A program made the position numbers and the translations under genes. This document shows positions 34,090-45,005 of a stretch of DNA of 64,000 bases, in pieces. The stretch spans positions 7,487,883-7,551,882 of the forward strand of contig NW_022098062.1 in the NCBI RefSeq assembly GCF_002288925.2, read 5' to 3'. Source of the stretch: Delphinapterus leucas. Its lineage: Eukaryota > Chordata > Mammalia > Artiodactyla > Monodontidae. The notes under the pieces were generated by a model. That model did not search any database, was not told the DNA's origin, and was given only the letters and a program-made list of their open reading frames with translations. The first letter of the stretch is position 1. Each line of letters starts with the position of its first letter.

Positions 34090-34685
34090 GATGGAGACAG
34101 GCAAGCACAAGGTACCAAGAGAGCCATAAGGAAGGGCACCGACTTGTGCACGGTGGTGGTGAGGGGGTGTTGGGCTGCATTCTGCAGGCCCGCAAGCCCT
34201 GTACTTGCTTATCCTTGATAACAAAGGAAGAGCCGGGAGTCAGCAACAGGGACATCAGTGATTTAGTGGATGGGGGATCTTATGTGTCTGAATCAAGGTC
34301 CTGGATGGACAACCCACCGTGTGTGGCTGGCGGCAGGTAGGATGTGAAGGCAGTATTCGCTCCTGGGGGAGGGGGATGTTTGCCAGTTACAGCGGGAATT
34401 GATATCAGGTTGTATCATTGGTTACCAGGGAAACTAGCAGAGGGGCACGCCCCTCACTGCCCGTTTGATGAGCTATGACGGTGAAGAGGTCCCGATCTAA
34501 AGATTAGAACAGCCACTAGCTGGGACCGGGGCAAGTATGTAGGAAGGTCAGTCGTGTGAGTAGGTGTAGGTGAAGCAGGCACTGGTTGAGCAGGGCATGT
34601 ACAGAGAGCATTTCTGTTGGGGAGGAGGGATGTGCACCCATCTTGGGTGACCTGACCATGCTGGGTGGGGGTAGGGGACATAGGG
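34090..34685. other. Unassigned sequence; contains copy A of a 29 bp repeat
   Basis: No repeat family was recognised. 34608-34636 is nearly identical to 36656-36684. Confidence 0.4.
34608..34636 (+). repeat. Copy A of a 29 bp near-identical repeat
   Basis: Starts 'gcatttctgttgg' and ends 'aggagggatgtgca'. It differs at one base (G in A, A in B, position 14) from copy B at 36656-36684. The flanks of the two copies do not match. Confidence 0.9.
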
Positions 34686-34689
34686 AAGG

Positions 34690-35760
34690 CTCATTAGCAG
34701 AGGAGACACCCAAATGAGACTTAAAAGAATAGTTCAGATTGGCTAGGAGAAGAGTAGGTGGGAGGGAGGGCAAGACAAGCAGAGTGAGCAGTGAATGCAA
34801 AGACTTTTAGGAAAAAAAAAACAAGATGCATGAAACTGCACGCGGTTATGTTTGCTGGTGTGAAAGGGGCGAGGCTGGAGGATGAGAGATGAGGCTGGAG
34901 AGGTAGGCAGGGGAGAGATCACAGATAGCTTTAGCCCAGCAGTCCAGGTAAGGGGCTTGGCTTGGTCCCAATCTGCTTTCCCAGTAGGTCATTCTTGTGA
35001 TTGTGCAGAGAACAAATGTGGGGAAACAGAGGAGAGCCAAGAACAGTAGTTAAGGAGGTTGCTATGGTGGGTCAGCCGTGAGATGACTAGGGCCCACGAC
35101 AGGGTGGGTGTGGTGCAGTTGGGGAGGAGATAAAAGTAATATTGGCAAGATTCAGCAATTGACTTGCTTGGGAGAAGTTTGCCTCTCTGACCCTCCCTTC
35201 TGGTTTAGATGCTGGTTTATGTACTGGTCCTGCTGAGTGAGATTATAAACACAGGTGTAGGAATGGGTTTGTGCAGAAAGGTTATGACATGGAAGAGTCA
35301 CGTGAAGACATCCAGGATGTGTTGGAACATATATGGTTGGAACACTGGCAATCTTGGCTAGAGAAATAGATTTGGGATTCAGTAGCAGAAAGATTATAGA
35401 GGGGCCCATGTGAGTCAGGTGCGGAGACAGTCACACAAGGCATCCTATGACAGCTTACATGGTGAGTGGGGAAGAGATTGGAATAATCGTTTAGAGGGAT
35501 TGACATCACCTTGGGGAAACAGTGTTGAATGTTATACCCAAAGGGAAAAAGGAAGATGGAGGTTACGTCAGGAAAGCAAAACTAGCAGAAAGGTCCAAAT
35601 CTAAATAAGTTAGCAATCTGGTGCAAAAACGGAGTCAATGAGAGGGGTTCAAGTTTAGGACCAAGAGCAGCATATAGGGTGAAGCCCTAGAAAGGATACG
35701 GTGGCCTAAGAGAACAGCCCAGGGGCGGAGCCATAAGAAACATTGATTTTCATACTCTTC
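34690..35760 (-). mobile_element. L2 LINE 3' region, antisense, about 1 kb
   Basis: 'cacccaaatgagacttaaaag', 'gcaagacaagcagagtgagcag', 'gagatgaggctggagaggtagg', 'agcccagcagtccaggtaagg', 'gttaaggaggttgctatggtggg', 'ttggctagagaaatagatttggga' and 'agaacagcccaggggcgg' appear in antisense L2 order. It faces the sense copy at 33315-34085 tail to tail. Confidence 0.75.
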
Positions 35761-35764
35761 AGTC

Positions 35765-36690
35765 ATGGAACCCTTTCTTACAATTTCATCTCATGGAAGA
35801 CTAATCGTGAAAACAGATACAGGTAGGGCTGCTCTGATGGAAGTTGTTTTGGGCTGGAACCAAAGAGCTGGCTCCTGGCTTTCCTCCCCTCCTCTGAATG
35901 CCCCCAGAACACGGAAAGATGGAAAACTGCTTGTGTGGTGTGAAAACATTGGACTTCATGCAGTTCCTGGAACACAAACTGCATATGCATTTGGAAGTCT
36001 TGGGATTGCCAGGTCCAGCTCCACCTCAGTCTACTTGGTGACGTGGACAAGCTGCTTTCTCTCCTTTCTGGGCGGAAGAGGTCGGGGGGTGGGACAAGGT
36101 AATGGCCCCAGCCCCTTTCTGCACTAATATTGCCCGGAATGCAGAGGGCATAGAAACTGCTCAAGACAGGTCAGCCAGTCCTGCTGGGCCTCGCTCTCTC
36201 CCTGGTGCCATTTATCCCTCAGCCCACCCTGCTCTCAAAGCTTTAGAAAATGCTTTCCACTTGTAAAGCACTGCCCTTAACACTTTATTACTCTAACAAT
36301 AGCATTTTTACCAGCCCAGTCATATTTTCGTCTTCCCGGCCCAATGACTATATTTTCCAAGAAAACAAGCTCCTTCAAAATGTGCTGCTCTCTGACAAGC
36401 AGGGGAGTGCCACATTGTCTGTGGTGGGTGCCGGCATTTAGGAGGAAACCATTTTCTTTCATCTGCCCAAGTACTTCTTTCCCCAACACTTGTAAGGTTG
36501 ATTGCTGCCAATTTCCAGCTGGAGAAACACAGCCATTAAGAGGGGGAGTCATTAGTAACTAGAAAATACTTAGAACATTTAAAACGGGGGCTTTGCTTTT
36601 CCTTTTTTTTCTGCTCCAGGTGGTATATTTTTTTAATGTTTTCAGAGTTCTGCTAGCATTTCTGTTGGAGAGGAGGGATGTGCAATGTGT
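35765..36690. other. Unassigned sequence
   Basis: No repeat was recognised. The frames at 35765-36164 run on both strands and neither has a recognisable domain. The interval 36290-36560 has few of the degenerate features of old repeats and may be conserved, but this cannot be judged from one genome. Confidence 0.4.
36656..36684 (+). repeat. Copy B of a 29 bp near-identical repeat
   Basis: 28 of 29 bases match copy A at 34608-34636. The sequence on either side is different (AT-rich downstream here). Confidence 0.9.
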
Positions 36691-36694
36691 TTAT

Positions 36695-36890
36695 ATGTGA
36701 GTGTGTGTGTGTATTTAATACACACATATATATAATGTATTATAAATATTTAGGTAAATATATTTAAAATGTTTAGATAATATATGTATAAGGCACACGT
36801 GTATATAATATATGTACTACACAAAGTATATATGTACTTAATATATGCATACATGTATAGGATGCATTGATAATGTACGTGAAGCTTTTA
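36695..36890. repeat. AT-rich low-complexity region with (GT)n start
   Basis: A short GT run followed by about 180 bases dominated by TATATA-like words ('acacatatatataatg', 'gtatataatatatgtac'). The minus-strand open frame across it is an artefact of composition. Confidence 0.8.
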
Positions 36891-39175
36891 TAAATGGGGA
36901 GACAGAATGAAGGAATAGGAGAGAGAGAGGAAGAGAGAGACCTCCCTTTGAGCTCATTCCTCTTCATTGCTGTCCAGACATGAAAGGAAGCAGGGCAGGC
37001 AAACGCTAAGCTCCCGTCCTTGCCTCTGTGTCGATTCTCCATATCGTATGCGCCAGGCACTGTCACTTTTACCTCTTGCATCTCAGGCATGGGAGTAGGG
37101 GAGAACAAGAAATAAAATAAAGCACTTCCTCCAAAGAGTGTAGCCATGGGAATCGCAGGACTAAGAACAAATAATGATTTCCTCCTCCGCTTTTTAAGTA
37201 AATATTGCTGCATAACGAGCTATTGGGCAGGACAGGTGCAAAATAATAGATTCTTTTCTGGTCTCCCCAGCCCCCATGGGGCCACTGCTAACTGCATCAG
37301 GTACTCAATTTTCTTTTGTTATTCAAAAATGTATTTGTGAATTCCTGGGGGGTGGGGGAGGAGGGGGCCAGTCCTGTTCTAGCATCACCAAGAGGACTGC
37401 TTGATTTGTATTTTTGCTTTATTAATGGAAAGCTATCTGTGGGCCCCAGGATTTGTCTACCCGGGAGGCTTTTAATGCCTCTGTCCAATGCAATGGGGCT
37501 TGGGAGAAAGAAACCACTCTCATCAGCAGAGCACATGCTGCAGGGGGAGGCAGCACATCCAGTGGAAACAGCTCCAGCTGGCAGCGAGGAACCTGGGGTC
37601 CCATCGGGATGCTGGGTAGACCCTGGACCTCCCCAGGCCTCAGTTTCCTCTTCCATGAAAAGGGAAGGGTAATGCACATCTTATCGATTTCAGAGGGCTA
37701 ACGGTGAGGTTATTTTAAACTCATGATAGCCTTGAAATATCACAGTGCCTCAAGAGAGTAAAAAAGCACAGTAATAAGAAAAATGTGAGGGGTTATTCTT
37801 AATAATGTTTTTATTCAATCAAGTATAATTAATCCTTTCTCATTCCCTATTCTGAAAGCAGTTCATCACTTCAGGTAAAGCCAGACACAATCACAGCAGC
37901 ATCTGGCTGGAGAGCACCTGAGCGTTCATCTCATTCAGCTGCTCACTCCCAGACTGGGGAACACCGTGATGGATTCGGGTCTCCAGCTCATGTATCCCAT
38001 GCAAGCATCTCTCATCACCAAAGGAAAAATGTCTAGAGAGAAAACCTGGAGCCTCAAGCAAATAATTCTGAAAATATTTCATGATCCTTGTTAATTGCAG
38101 ATTATATAGATTGCCTCCAACTTGCCCACCCCTTGTCCTCCTCCAAAAGCAGAGGTCTTTGTATCATCCGAGGTGGGAAATACAAAGGTGCTTTCACATC
38201 CTGTGTCTGGCCTCCTTGCCTCCACCTTTCATGTCAAAGCTGCAGCGACAGTCCTCAGGGAGGCAAATAAGGTAGATCTTTTGTAAATGGGACTTGCCTT
38301 CAAGTTTAAAAGATTTGGGGAGTTGGATATGAATGCACAGTTATCCATATCTTTTCTTACCCTCTGGATCAATTAGGGGAAAGTTTGAGGGGCTGGAGAA
38401 GTCTTTCCTAGGCCTGAACTGAATGGTCTCTGATACACCTATGGGAGCATTGTCCCCAGCTCTCCAGGCCAGCCTCCCTCACATTGCCTTCAGCCCACAC
38501 TCTACCAGCAGCTGAACTGTTGCAGTGGAAGAGCTGCCGTGATGAGATGGGCCACAAGCCTCGGAGACCAAGGCCTGCCAGGGAGCCAGGCTAGGGACAC
38601 ACAGTGTGCCCAGCAGCTGAGGCCCACCTGGTCCTTCCATGGTCTTCCTCCTTGGTCAGTGCTTCCTTTCTCCTCAGAAGAATTCCCAGGGAAAGAGATC
38701 CTAAACTATGTAGTAAGCCAAGTTCACATTTATCATTTGGTACACTTTGCTCAGTTTCTTCTTCTCCTTTTCTCTTTATCTCTCCCCTTCCTACCTTCTC
38801 TGTGAATAATATATTAATTCATTAGCATTCATTAAAACTCTGCCCAATTTAGTCGAATAAATTAGCAGAAACTATGGCTTTTAGTTCAGAGGCCAGGGAC
38901 ATTTTGATAAGACAAAAATAGGTTCAGGGACATGTGGGGCTCAGGCCCCATGCGTGCTGTGGTCAAGAGCTCTGATTACCTGGAGCAGCAGGACAGAGGG
39001 TACAGATGGGACAGGAAGGCCCAGTGCCTAAGACACCTGTCCATCTTTTGAGAGACGCAGAAAGCAGTCAGGTGAAGGTCAATGTTGTCTACTTATGTTT
39101 AAGTAGATCTGACTTTTCTACTAGCCTGGAGCTGTTGGAATTCAGTATAGACAGACATTAACAGAACCCACTTCG
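36891..39175. other. Unassigned 2.3 kb stretch
   Basis: No repeat family, gene or RNA was recognised. A G-rich run occurs at 37347-37368. Frames of 118-146 codons occur on both strands in the same places and have no domain signature. 38830-38900 contains AT-rich homeodomain-like words. Confidence 0.4.
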
Positions 39176-39177
39176 GT

Positions 39178-39390
39178 GTCAGAGAGCTGGATTTTAGTTG
39201 TGATTCTGTAATGTTCTAGCTTAAGTGACTTTGAGTTTATTATTCAATCACCAAGCCATAGTTACTTAATCTGAGGAATGGAGGTAATGATAATACCTAC
39301 CTGGTATGATTATTCTGATGATACAATGAAGAGAAACTTGGAAAGAACTGGTATGTTAGTGGTTAGCAAATGTTTGGTACTGTCTTAGTC
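39178..39390 (+). mobile_element. MIR SINE
   Basis: 'agagctggattttagttgtgattctg', 'ttaagtgactttgagtttattattcaatcacc', 'gaggtaatgataatacctacctggtatgatt' and 'gtggttagcaaatgtttgg' follow MIR. Confidence 0.7.
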
Positions 39391-39755
39391 ATTTCAGGCT
39401 ATTATAATGGAATACCATAGACTAGGTGGCTTAAAATAATAATTTATTTCTTACAATTCTGGAGGCCAGTAAGTTCGAAATCAGGGTGCCAGCATGGTGA
39501 GGTTCTGGTGAGGACCCTCTTCCTGGTTTGCAGATGACTGTCTTCTTGCTGTGTCATCACAGCAAGGGACCAGAGAGGGAGGAAGCAAGCTCTCTCGTGT
39601 GTCTTCTTTTAAGGGCACTAATTCCATTCATGAGGGTTTCACATTCATGACTTAATTTACTCCCAAAGGCCCTACTTCCAAATAGGATCACATTGAGGTT
39701 AGGTTTCAACATAAGGATTTTAGGGAGACACAGACATTCAGCCTATAGCAGGTAC
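39383..39755. mobile_element. Ancient interspersed repeat, family uncertain
   Basis: The series 'aggctattataatggaataccatagactaggtggctt', 'ttacaattctggaggccagtaag', 'gtgaggaccctcttcctggtttgcagatg', 'ttcttgctgtgtcatcac', 'aagggcactaattcc' and 'ttagggagacacagacattcagcctatagca' (landmarks) is a well-known recurrent mammalian repeat. I cannot assign it confidently to an LTR or LINE group without a library search. Confidence 0.7.
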
Positions 39756-39944
39756 TGTTATTATCTATCTCCTCTCCCTCCCCAACGAAAACCCTCTGCC
39801 TTTGGACATACTGTTGAAAATATACTTTAGAATGGTCTCCTCTATCCAGACTGCTCTTCTTACCTCAGTTCTTGATATCAGCTGCACCTCTCACAAATAT
39901 TTTTAAAAGATGCCTTTAGCATCAAGAAAAAGTTAAACATCCCC

Positions 39945-41880
39945 TTAGAAATGTGGGCAAAAGTCACAAACAGCTAATTTACGAAAGAAAAAACGTGTTC
40001 AATAAATAAAAAAGAGAACCCACTTCAGCCTTGAGAGTAATAAAAATGCAAATAAAAACAATTAAACTATACTCTTTATCTTCCAAAATGAAAAGGATTT
40101 AAAATATGATGACATGAGTGTTGTCAAGGATGTGGAGGGGCAAGACACTCATATGCTGTGGATGGGAGAATAAAACAATAGAACCTTTCTGAGAGCAACG
40201 TAACAATATAAAGCAATAGTCCACCCTTTGTATTAAATAGACTTATTAAAGGAGCAGACAGAAAAACCCAGAAATAGACTCAAATGCACATAAGAATTTA
40301 GTGTATTATGAAGATGACATTTCAAATTAATGGAGTAAAGATGGATTATAAATGAGTCTGGTTGGGACAACTGGGTAGCCATCTGATAAAATATTAAGGT
40401 AGAATCCTACCTCACCTCTTATGCCAAAATAAATTCCAGGTGGATCAAAGACAAAATACAAAAAAGGAATCCATAAAAGTACTGTGAGAAAACATGAGAG
40501 CAATCATTTATAACCTCAGAGTGACTAATGCCTTTCTACTAAGTTGTCTCAAAATTTGTTTCCATAAATATAGGATTTATTACATCCTAGAAGATAAGAA
40601 AAATATTCTGAAATACAACCCACATTTGTGACAACTGTGACTAATATTTCTGTAAGCAGATTCATATGCTAACTTTGATTTGCAAATAAAGAAGTTTCAG
40701 TGAGCTACTTGGAATCCATGGTGTGTTTTGAAATGCTACCTACATAGAAGCCTGGCCATAACATGGGCAGATTGTGATCTAGTGGTACAAAATCTGGATG
40801 AGACACTAAATGCAAAAAAGCTTTTACTTTGCCCCTTTCCTAGATTTTCTGACTCTGAATATTTTGGGGAAAGGGAAGCATTAAAATTTTTGTTTTCTCA
40901 ATATTTTCCACAGCTTCTTATCTGAAACCATTGGATTTTACATTTTTTTGGAAGGCTAATATTGTGAATATATTGAATACTATTAAACACCACCAGTAGA
41001 GTATGCGTCAGCATTCTAGAATTGAATACATTATTATTTCTGCAGCAAACAGATGACTATTCATACTAAGTGAGATAGATAAAACCTCACATTAGTCCAG
41101 GTCAAGTTTTACCACCAAATGAACTTTTGCATTGAATTTATAAAAAACTCTTCTTGTTTTCAGAGTGTTGTGGATAAGACATTGAGGGCCAGTGTATAAA
41201 GAGTGTCTACAAATCAATAAAGAAAAAACAACAACCCATTAGAAGTAAACAAAAAGTTTATAGGAAAGGAAATACAAATGGATCTTAGATGAATGAAAAG
41301 GTTATCAACCTCATTCTTAATAAGAGAAATGCAAAATAAATAAGATACAATTTTTCATGTAACCTATGTCAATATATGAAAGTTTGATAAGACATTGATG
41401 TTGAGAGTATAAGGAAACATATTCTCTTATATGTTGCTAGTAGGCACGTATTAGAATAATTTCTAAAGAGAGCTATTTAACAAGATCAATAAAAATTAAC
41501 TTAAATATGCAATTCCCCATCTTGGAATTTATTCTAGTGCAAATAATAGGACACTGATTAAATGCATTATGATATAATATATATATAACGTACAGTAGAA
41601 TATTATACAATAGTTAAGAAGAATATGATAAATCTTTATGTACTGATATAAAACAATACCCTATGTATACTGTTAAGTAAAAAAGCCCAAGATGCAGTAA
41701 ATTGGGCTTATTAAAGTACAATTTTGGGGAAGGGAAAGGAAAATTTGAAAAAATTGCCATTTTTATAGGTAACAGTGATTATCTCTGGGTAGGGAATTGG
41801 GTGACTGGGATACAGAGATATGAGAGATACTTTTCAGCACATACTTTTTTTTTTGCCTCCTTTGCATTTTAACCCAAGTG
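39945..41880 (+). mobile_element. Old L1M/HAL1-type LINE fragments, sense
   Basis: Two successive L1-like 3' portions: 39945-40240 ('gagtgttgtcaaggatgtggag', 'tcatatgctgtggatgggag'), and 41215-41880 ('gaaatgcaaaataaataagatac', 'ctcttatatgttgctagtagg', 'gaatattatacaatagttaag', 'tgattatctctgggtaggg'). Between them (40280-40560) is an ORF2 segment ('atggagtaaagatggattata', 'ccaggtggatcaaagac') that normally lies further upstream, so the region is at least two elements or a rearranged one. All are non-coding relics. Confidence 0.65.
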
Positions 41881-42170
41881 CCATTGCTGCATAAATATTA
41901 AAAGATAATTTATTCTCATCATGATTTAGATGAACAATGTAAACACCCAACAATAGTTATTAGTTAAGTAAATGATGATAACTCTATGATGGATTATTAT
42001 GCAACCATCAGAAGTCAATCTATAGAAGAATGTTTATCAGCATGGAAAATGGTAATGTTACACTGATACATTTTTAAAGTAGACTAGAAAATAGAATCTT
42101 GCCATATTTGTAAAAATTAAAAAGCAAACATGATATATAACCCACAAGCAAAGGTACTTAGGAAGGAAAA
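41881..42170 (+). mobile_element. Old L1M 3' fragment, sense
   Basis: 'aacaatgtaaacacccaacaatag', 'aaatgatgataactctatgatggattattatgcaaccatcag' and 'agaatgtttatcagcatggaaaatgg' (in order) are a diverged L1M ORF2 end, duplicating the part already present at about 41560-41640, so it is a separate insertion. Confidence 0.6.
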
Positions 42171-42189
42171 TATCAGAAGAATTAATATG

Positions 42190-42689
42190 AAAATATTCTT
42201 TTCACAATTATTTACTGAATTCTTACTGAAAATGAGAAATTCTTCAGGATGTTAGGTATAGAGAGGTGAACAAAAATTGTGGTTGTTCTGGCATGCATGG
42301 AGCATAGTCTAGCGGGGGACATGCAAAGTGAAGAAAAAAAGTACATTTATATGAGAAAGAGTAATAAGAATTACTCTAGTAATAAGAATTACTCTAGATT
42401 GGGTGTTCAAGGAAAGCTTCATTGAAGAAGTGACAGTCTGAGATCTGAATGATGATAAGGATCCAATCAGGTGGAAAGAGATTGGTAAACATTCCAGGCA
42501 GATGGAAAAGAATGAGCAAAGATGAGGAAAAACTATGATGTGTCTATGGAAATGAGAGAAGACCAGTGAATCAGAGCAAGGGAGAGAGGGAGAGAACAGC
42601 ACAAGAGGAGATAGGAAAGGAGGGTGCCACAGATCACATGGAGTCTTCCAGCTATATTAAAGGATTAAAACTTTATTATAAATGCAATG
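42190..42689 (-). mobile_element. L2 LINE antisense, left arm (split by L1M)
   Basis: 'tttactgaattcttactgaaaatg', 'tggagcatagtctagcgggggac', 'ggaaagcttcattgaagaagtgacag' and 'gatcacatggagtcttccagctatattaaaggat' (landmarks) run along antisense L2. They stop at 'aatgcaatg', where the family normally continues with 'ggaagccactgaag'. That continuation is found at 44168. Confidence 0.75.
42360..42395. repeat. Tandem duplication of an 18 bp hairpin unit
   Basis: Two exact copies of 'agtaataagaattactct' lie head to tail. Each unit contains inverted arms AGTAAT/ATTACT around a four-base AAGA loop. It lies inside the L2 arm and is absent from the usual L2 pattern. Confidence 0.93.
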
Positions 42690-44167
42690 TTTTTGAGAGT
42701 TCAGTTGTCATTATAACTGCCTCCTTTTGAAGTTAATTTTCCTCTGACTGCTTTTAAGATCTTCTCACCATCTTTGGTGTTCTAAAATTCAGTATGATGT
42801 ATCTAAGAGTAGATTTCTTTTGTTTACATTGTTTGGATTCATAGGAACTCTTGAACCTGTCTCTAAACAGTTCTGGAAAATTCTCAGCCATTATCTCTTC
42901 AAACATTATTTTTGCCTAATTTTGTCCCTCCTTTCCATCTAGAACTTGAATTAAACAAATCTCAGATCTCATTCAATCCTCTTAATCTCTTTTATATTTT
43001 CATTTCTTGTTCTCTGGGTGCTTCTCTCTTGGTAATATCTGTCTGAGTTATCTTCTAGCTCACAAATTCTTTTTTATTACCACCTCTGCCGTTAAACCAA
43101 TCAAATCTCTATTATTGTATTTTTCATTTCTAGAATTTCTACTTGTTTATAGTTTTTTGTTCAGTGAGGATATTTTAAAGTTTATCGCTTTTCCTGAATA
43201 AATGAAAATAGTAAATTATAAGGTGTTTCTCTTAATTCAGTCTAAATTTTTCGTGGGTCTGTTTTTGCTCACTGTTTTTTATGCTGATTCTCCCACATGA
43301 TGCTTTTTTCAGTCTGTCTTGGTATTTTCTATTGTGTGCTATTCATTGCCTTTGGAAAATTATTTCTGGGACTTTTTTTTTTTTTTTTTTGTGGTACGCG
43401 GGCCTCTCACTGTCGTGGCCTCTCCCGTTGCGGAGCACAGGCTCTGGATGCTCAGGCTCAGTGGCCATGGCTCATGGGCCCAGCCGCTCCACGGCATGTG
43501 GAATCTTCCTGGACTGGGGCACGAAACGGTGTGCCCTGCATCGGCAGGCGGACTCTCAACCACTGCGCCACCAGGGAAGCCCTCTGGGACTTTTTTTAAG
43601 CCTAGGATAATTTTCTACAAAGACAATTTATATTTTTGTTTTGTTTTATCTTGGTTTTGCCTATGCCTATTCTTAGAGTTTGACCACAGCAAACCAAATT
43701 CACAGCTGTGTATGTGCCTTTTGGTTCATGTGAACTTAGTTCACACATTTACTAGAAGACCATTTTGTGCTTGAGACTTCTAGAGGATAGGTTATTTCCT
43801 CTCCAGTATGCTCAAGGCTAAGGAAATCTTTGGTGTCCCAGGTTTATGGTGGGAGGGATCCTATTACATGCCCACTTTAGGAGGGCTCGGGAATTTGACT
43901 ATTTTCTCCATTGACCCACGAGGCTGTAATCAGTTTATCTAGTTCAGTAAATGGTATCAGGGCAAAAATGTCCTACTTGACTCTCTGGGTTCCTAATTTC
44001 ACGTTGATTTTAATGTAGTAATTTCTTACCATAGGGTCAGTCTTTTGATGCTTTTAAGAATCTTGAAAAAAAATTATTCATCATTTTTAGTTGTTTTTAA
44101 TATTAGAGTTGTCCAAACAACATAGCCTCCTTATTCTCAGAAACAGAAGTCTATTCTAAGTACATTT
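42690..44167 (-). mobile_element. Old L1M 5' region, antisense, inserted in L2
   Basis: Reads as antisense L1M 5' region and ORF1: 'aactcttgaacctgtctctaaacag', 'attctcagccattatctcttcaaacattattttt', 'ttatcttctagctcacaaattc', 'ttattgtatttttcatttctagaatttctacttg', ending near 'ttattctcagaaacagaagtc'. It separates the two arms of an antisense L2 and carries a young SINE at 43380-43582. Confidence 0.7.
43380..43582 (-). mobile_element. CHR-family SINE (short cetacean type), antisense, perfect 15 bp duplication
   Basis: Minus-strand SINE with a T-run at its left (the A-tail) and the tRNA-like head at the right ('actctcaaccactgcgccaccaggg' in parts). Perfect 15 bp duplications 'tctgggacttttttt' at 43365-43379 and 43583-43597. 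The perfect duplication and good A/B boxes mark it as one of the youngest insertions in the window. Confidence 0.96.
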
Positions 44168-44622
44168 GGAAACCACTGAAGCTACTGTGCATAAGAATAA
44201 CTTGATCCAATTTACACTTAAAAAAATAATGGTACAATATGGAGTAGAAGAGACAGGAGTGAAATCAGTAGAGTTGATAAAAGATTATTGAGTAATCTAC
44301 ACAAGAATGTGTTTTGGGCTAAATTGTGGCAGTAAAGAGGGAGAGAAATAGAGAGGTTGAAGTATATTTTGTAGGTTAGAACAGAAAGGACTTGGGGATA
44401 ATTAGTTATTGGGGGAGGAGGAGAAGGAATCATCCAACATGACTCCCAGTTTCTGCCTTAAACAACCATGTGGATGGTGGGAGCATTGAAGAGGTGGGTG
44501 CTATGACAGAAGAGCAGTGCCAGTTTGGTCCAGGGGTCTTGTTTGTGTGTGTGTGTGTAATTATGAGTTCAGTTATAAGCTTGTAATGTTTGAGATTTAT
44601 ATGAGACATCTAAGTATCATCA
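44168..44622 (-). mobile_element. L2 LINE antisense, right arm
   Basis: Continues the L2 broken at 42689: 'gaaaccactgaagctactgtgcataagaataacttgatcc', 'gtgggagcattgaagaggtggg', 'tatgagttcagttataagc' and 'gagatttatatgagacatctaag' are the next antisense L2 segments. A GT run lies at 44545-44559. Confidence 0.72.
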
Positions 44623-44624
44623 TT

Positions 44625-44755
44625 AATAATGATTATTTCTGGGTGGTGGAATTGGGAGGAATGTTTCTTTTTTCCCACATTTTCACTATTAAACAAGTAT
44701 TGTATTTGTTTTTAAGGAAAATGCTATTTTACAATAAAAGCAGTCCCTGTATACC
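44625..44755 (+). mobile_element. L1M 3' end, sense
   Basis: 'gattatttctgggtggtggaattggg', 'cccacattttcac' and 'acaataaaagcag' match an L1M 3' UTR terminus. Confidence 0.55.
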
Positions 44756-44774
44756 ACAAAAACTATAAGTCCTT

Positions 44775-45005
44775 TTGAAACCTTGAAACTGGTTACCTCC
44801 ATATTAATTAGTATCCCTCTCTGTTTTTACTTCTCTATGTTGTGTGTATATATGTCCACTGAATTGTGAATATTTTAGTGTCAGAGGCTTCTTATTTATT
44901 TCTCATCACCTCTCCCTCTCATATTGCTGTGGACATAGTAGATGCTTACTAAGTACTGAGTAAATGAAAGCATTTACACATTGAAGACACTCAATAATTA
45001 TTTTT
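44775..45005 (+). mobile_element. L2 LINE 3' end
   Basis: 'tccactgaattgtgaatattttagtgtcagaggcttcttatttat' (in parts) and 'atattgctgtggacatagtagatgcttactaagtactgagtaaatga' correspond to the sense L2 terminus. Confidence 0.6.

Noticed and set aside
43281..43774. Frames of 100-151 codons across the SINE at 43380
   Set aside because: They are translations of the SINE and flanking L1M. The same peptide appears in the SINE at 32-235.
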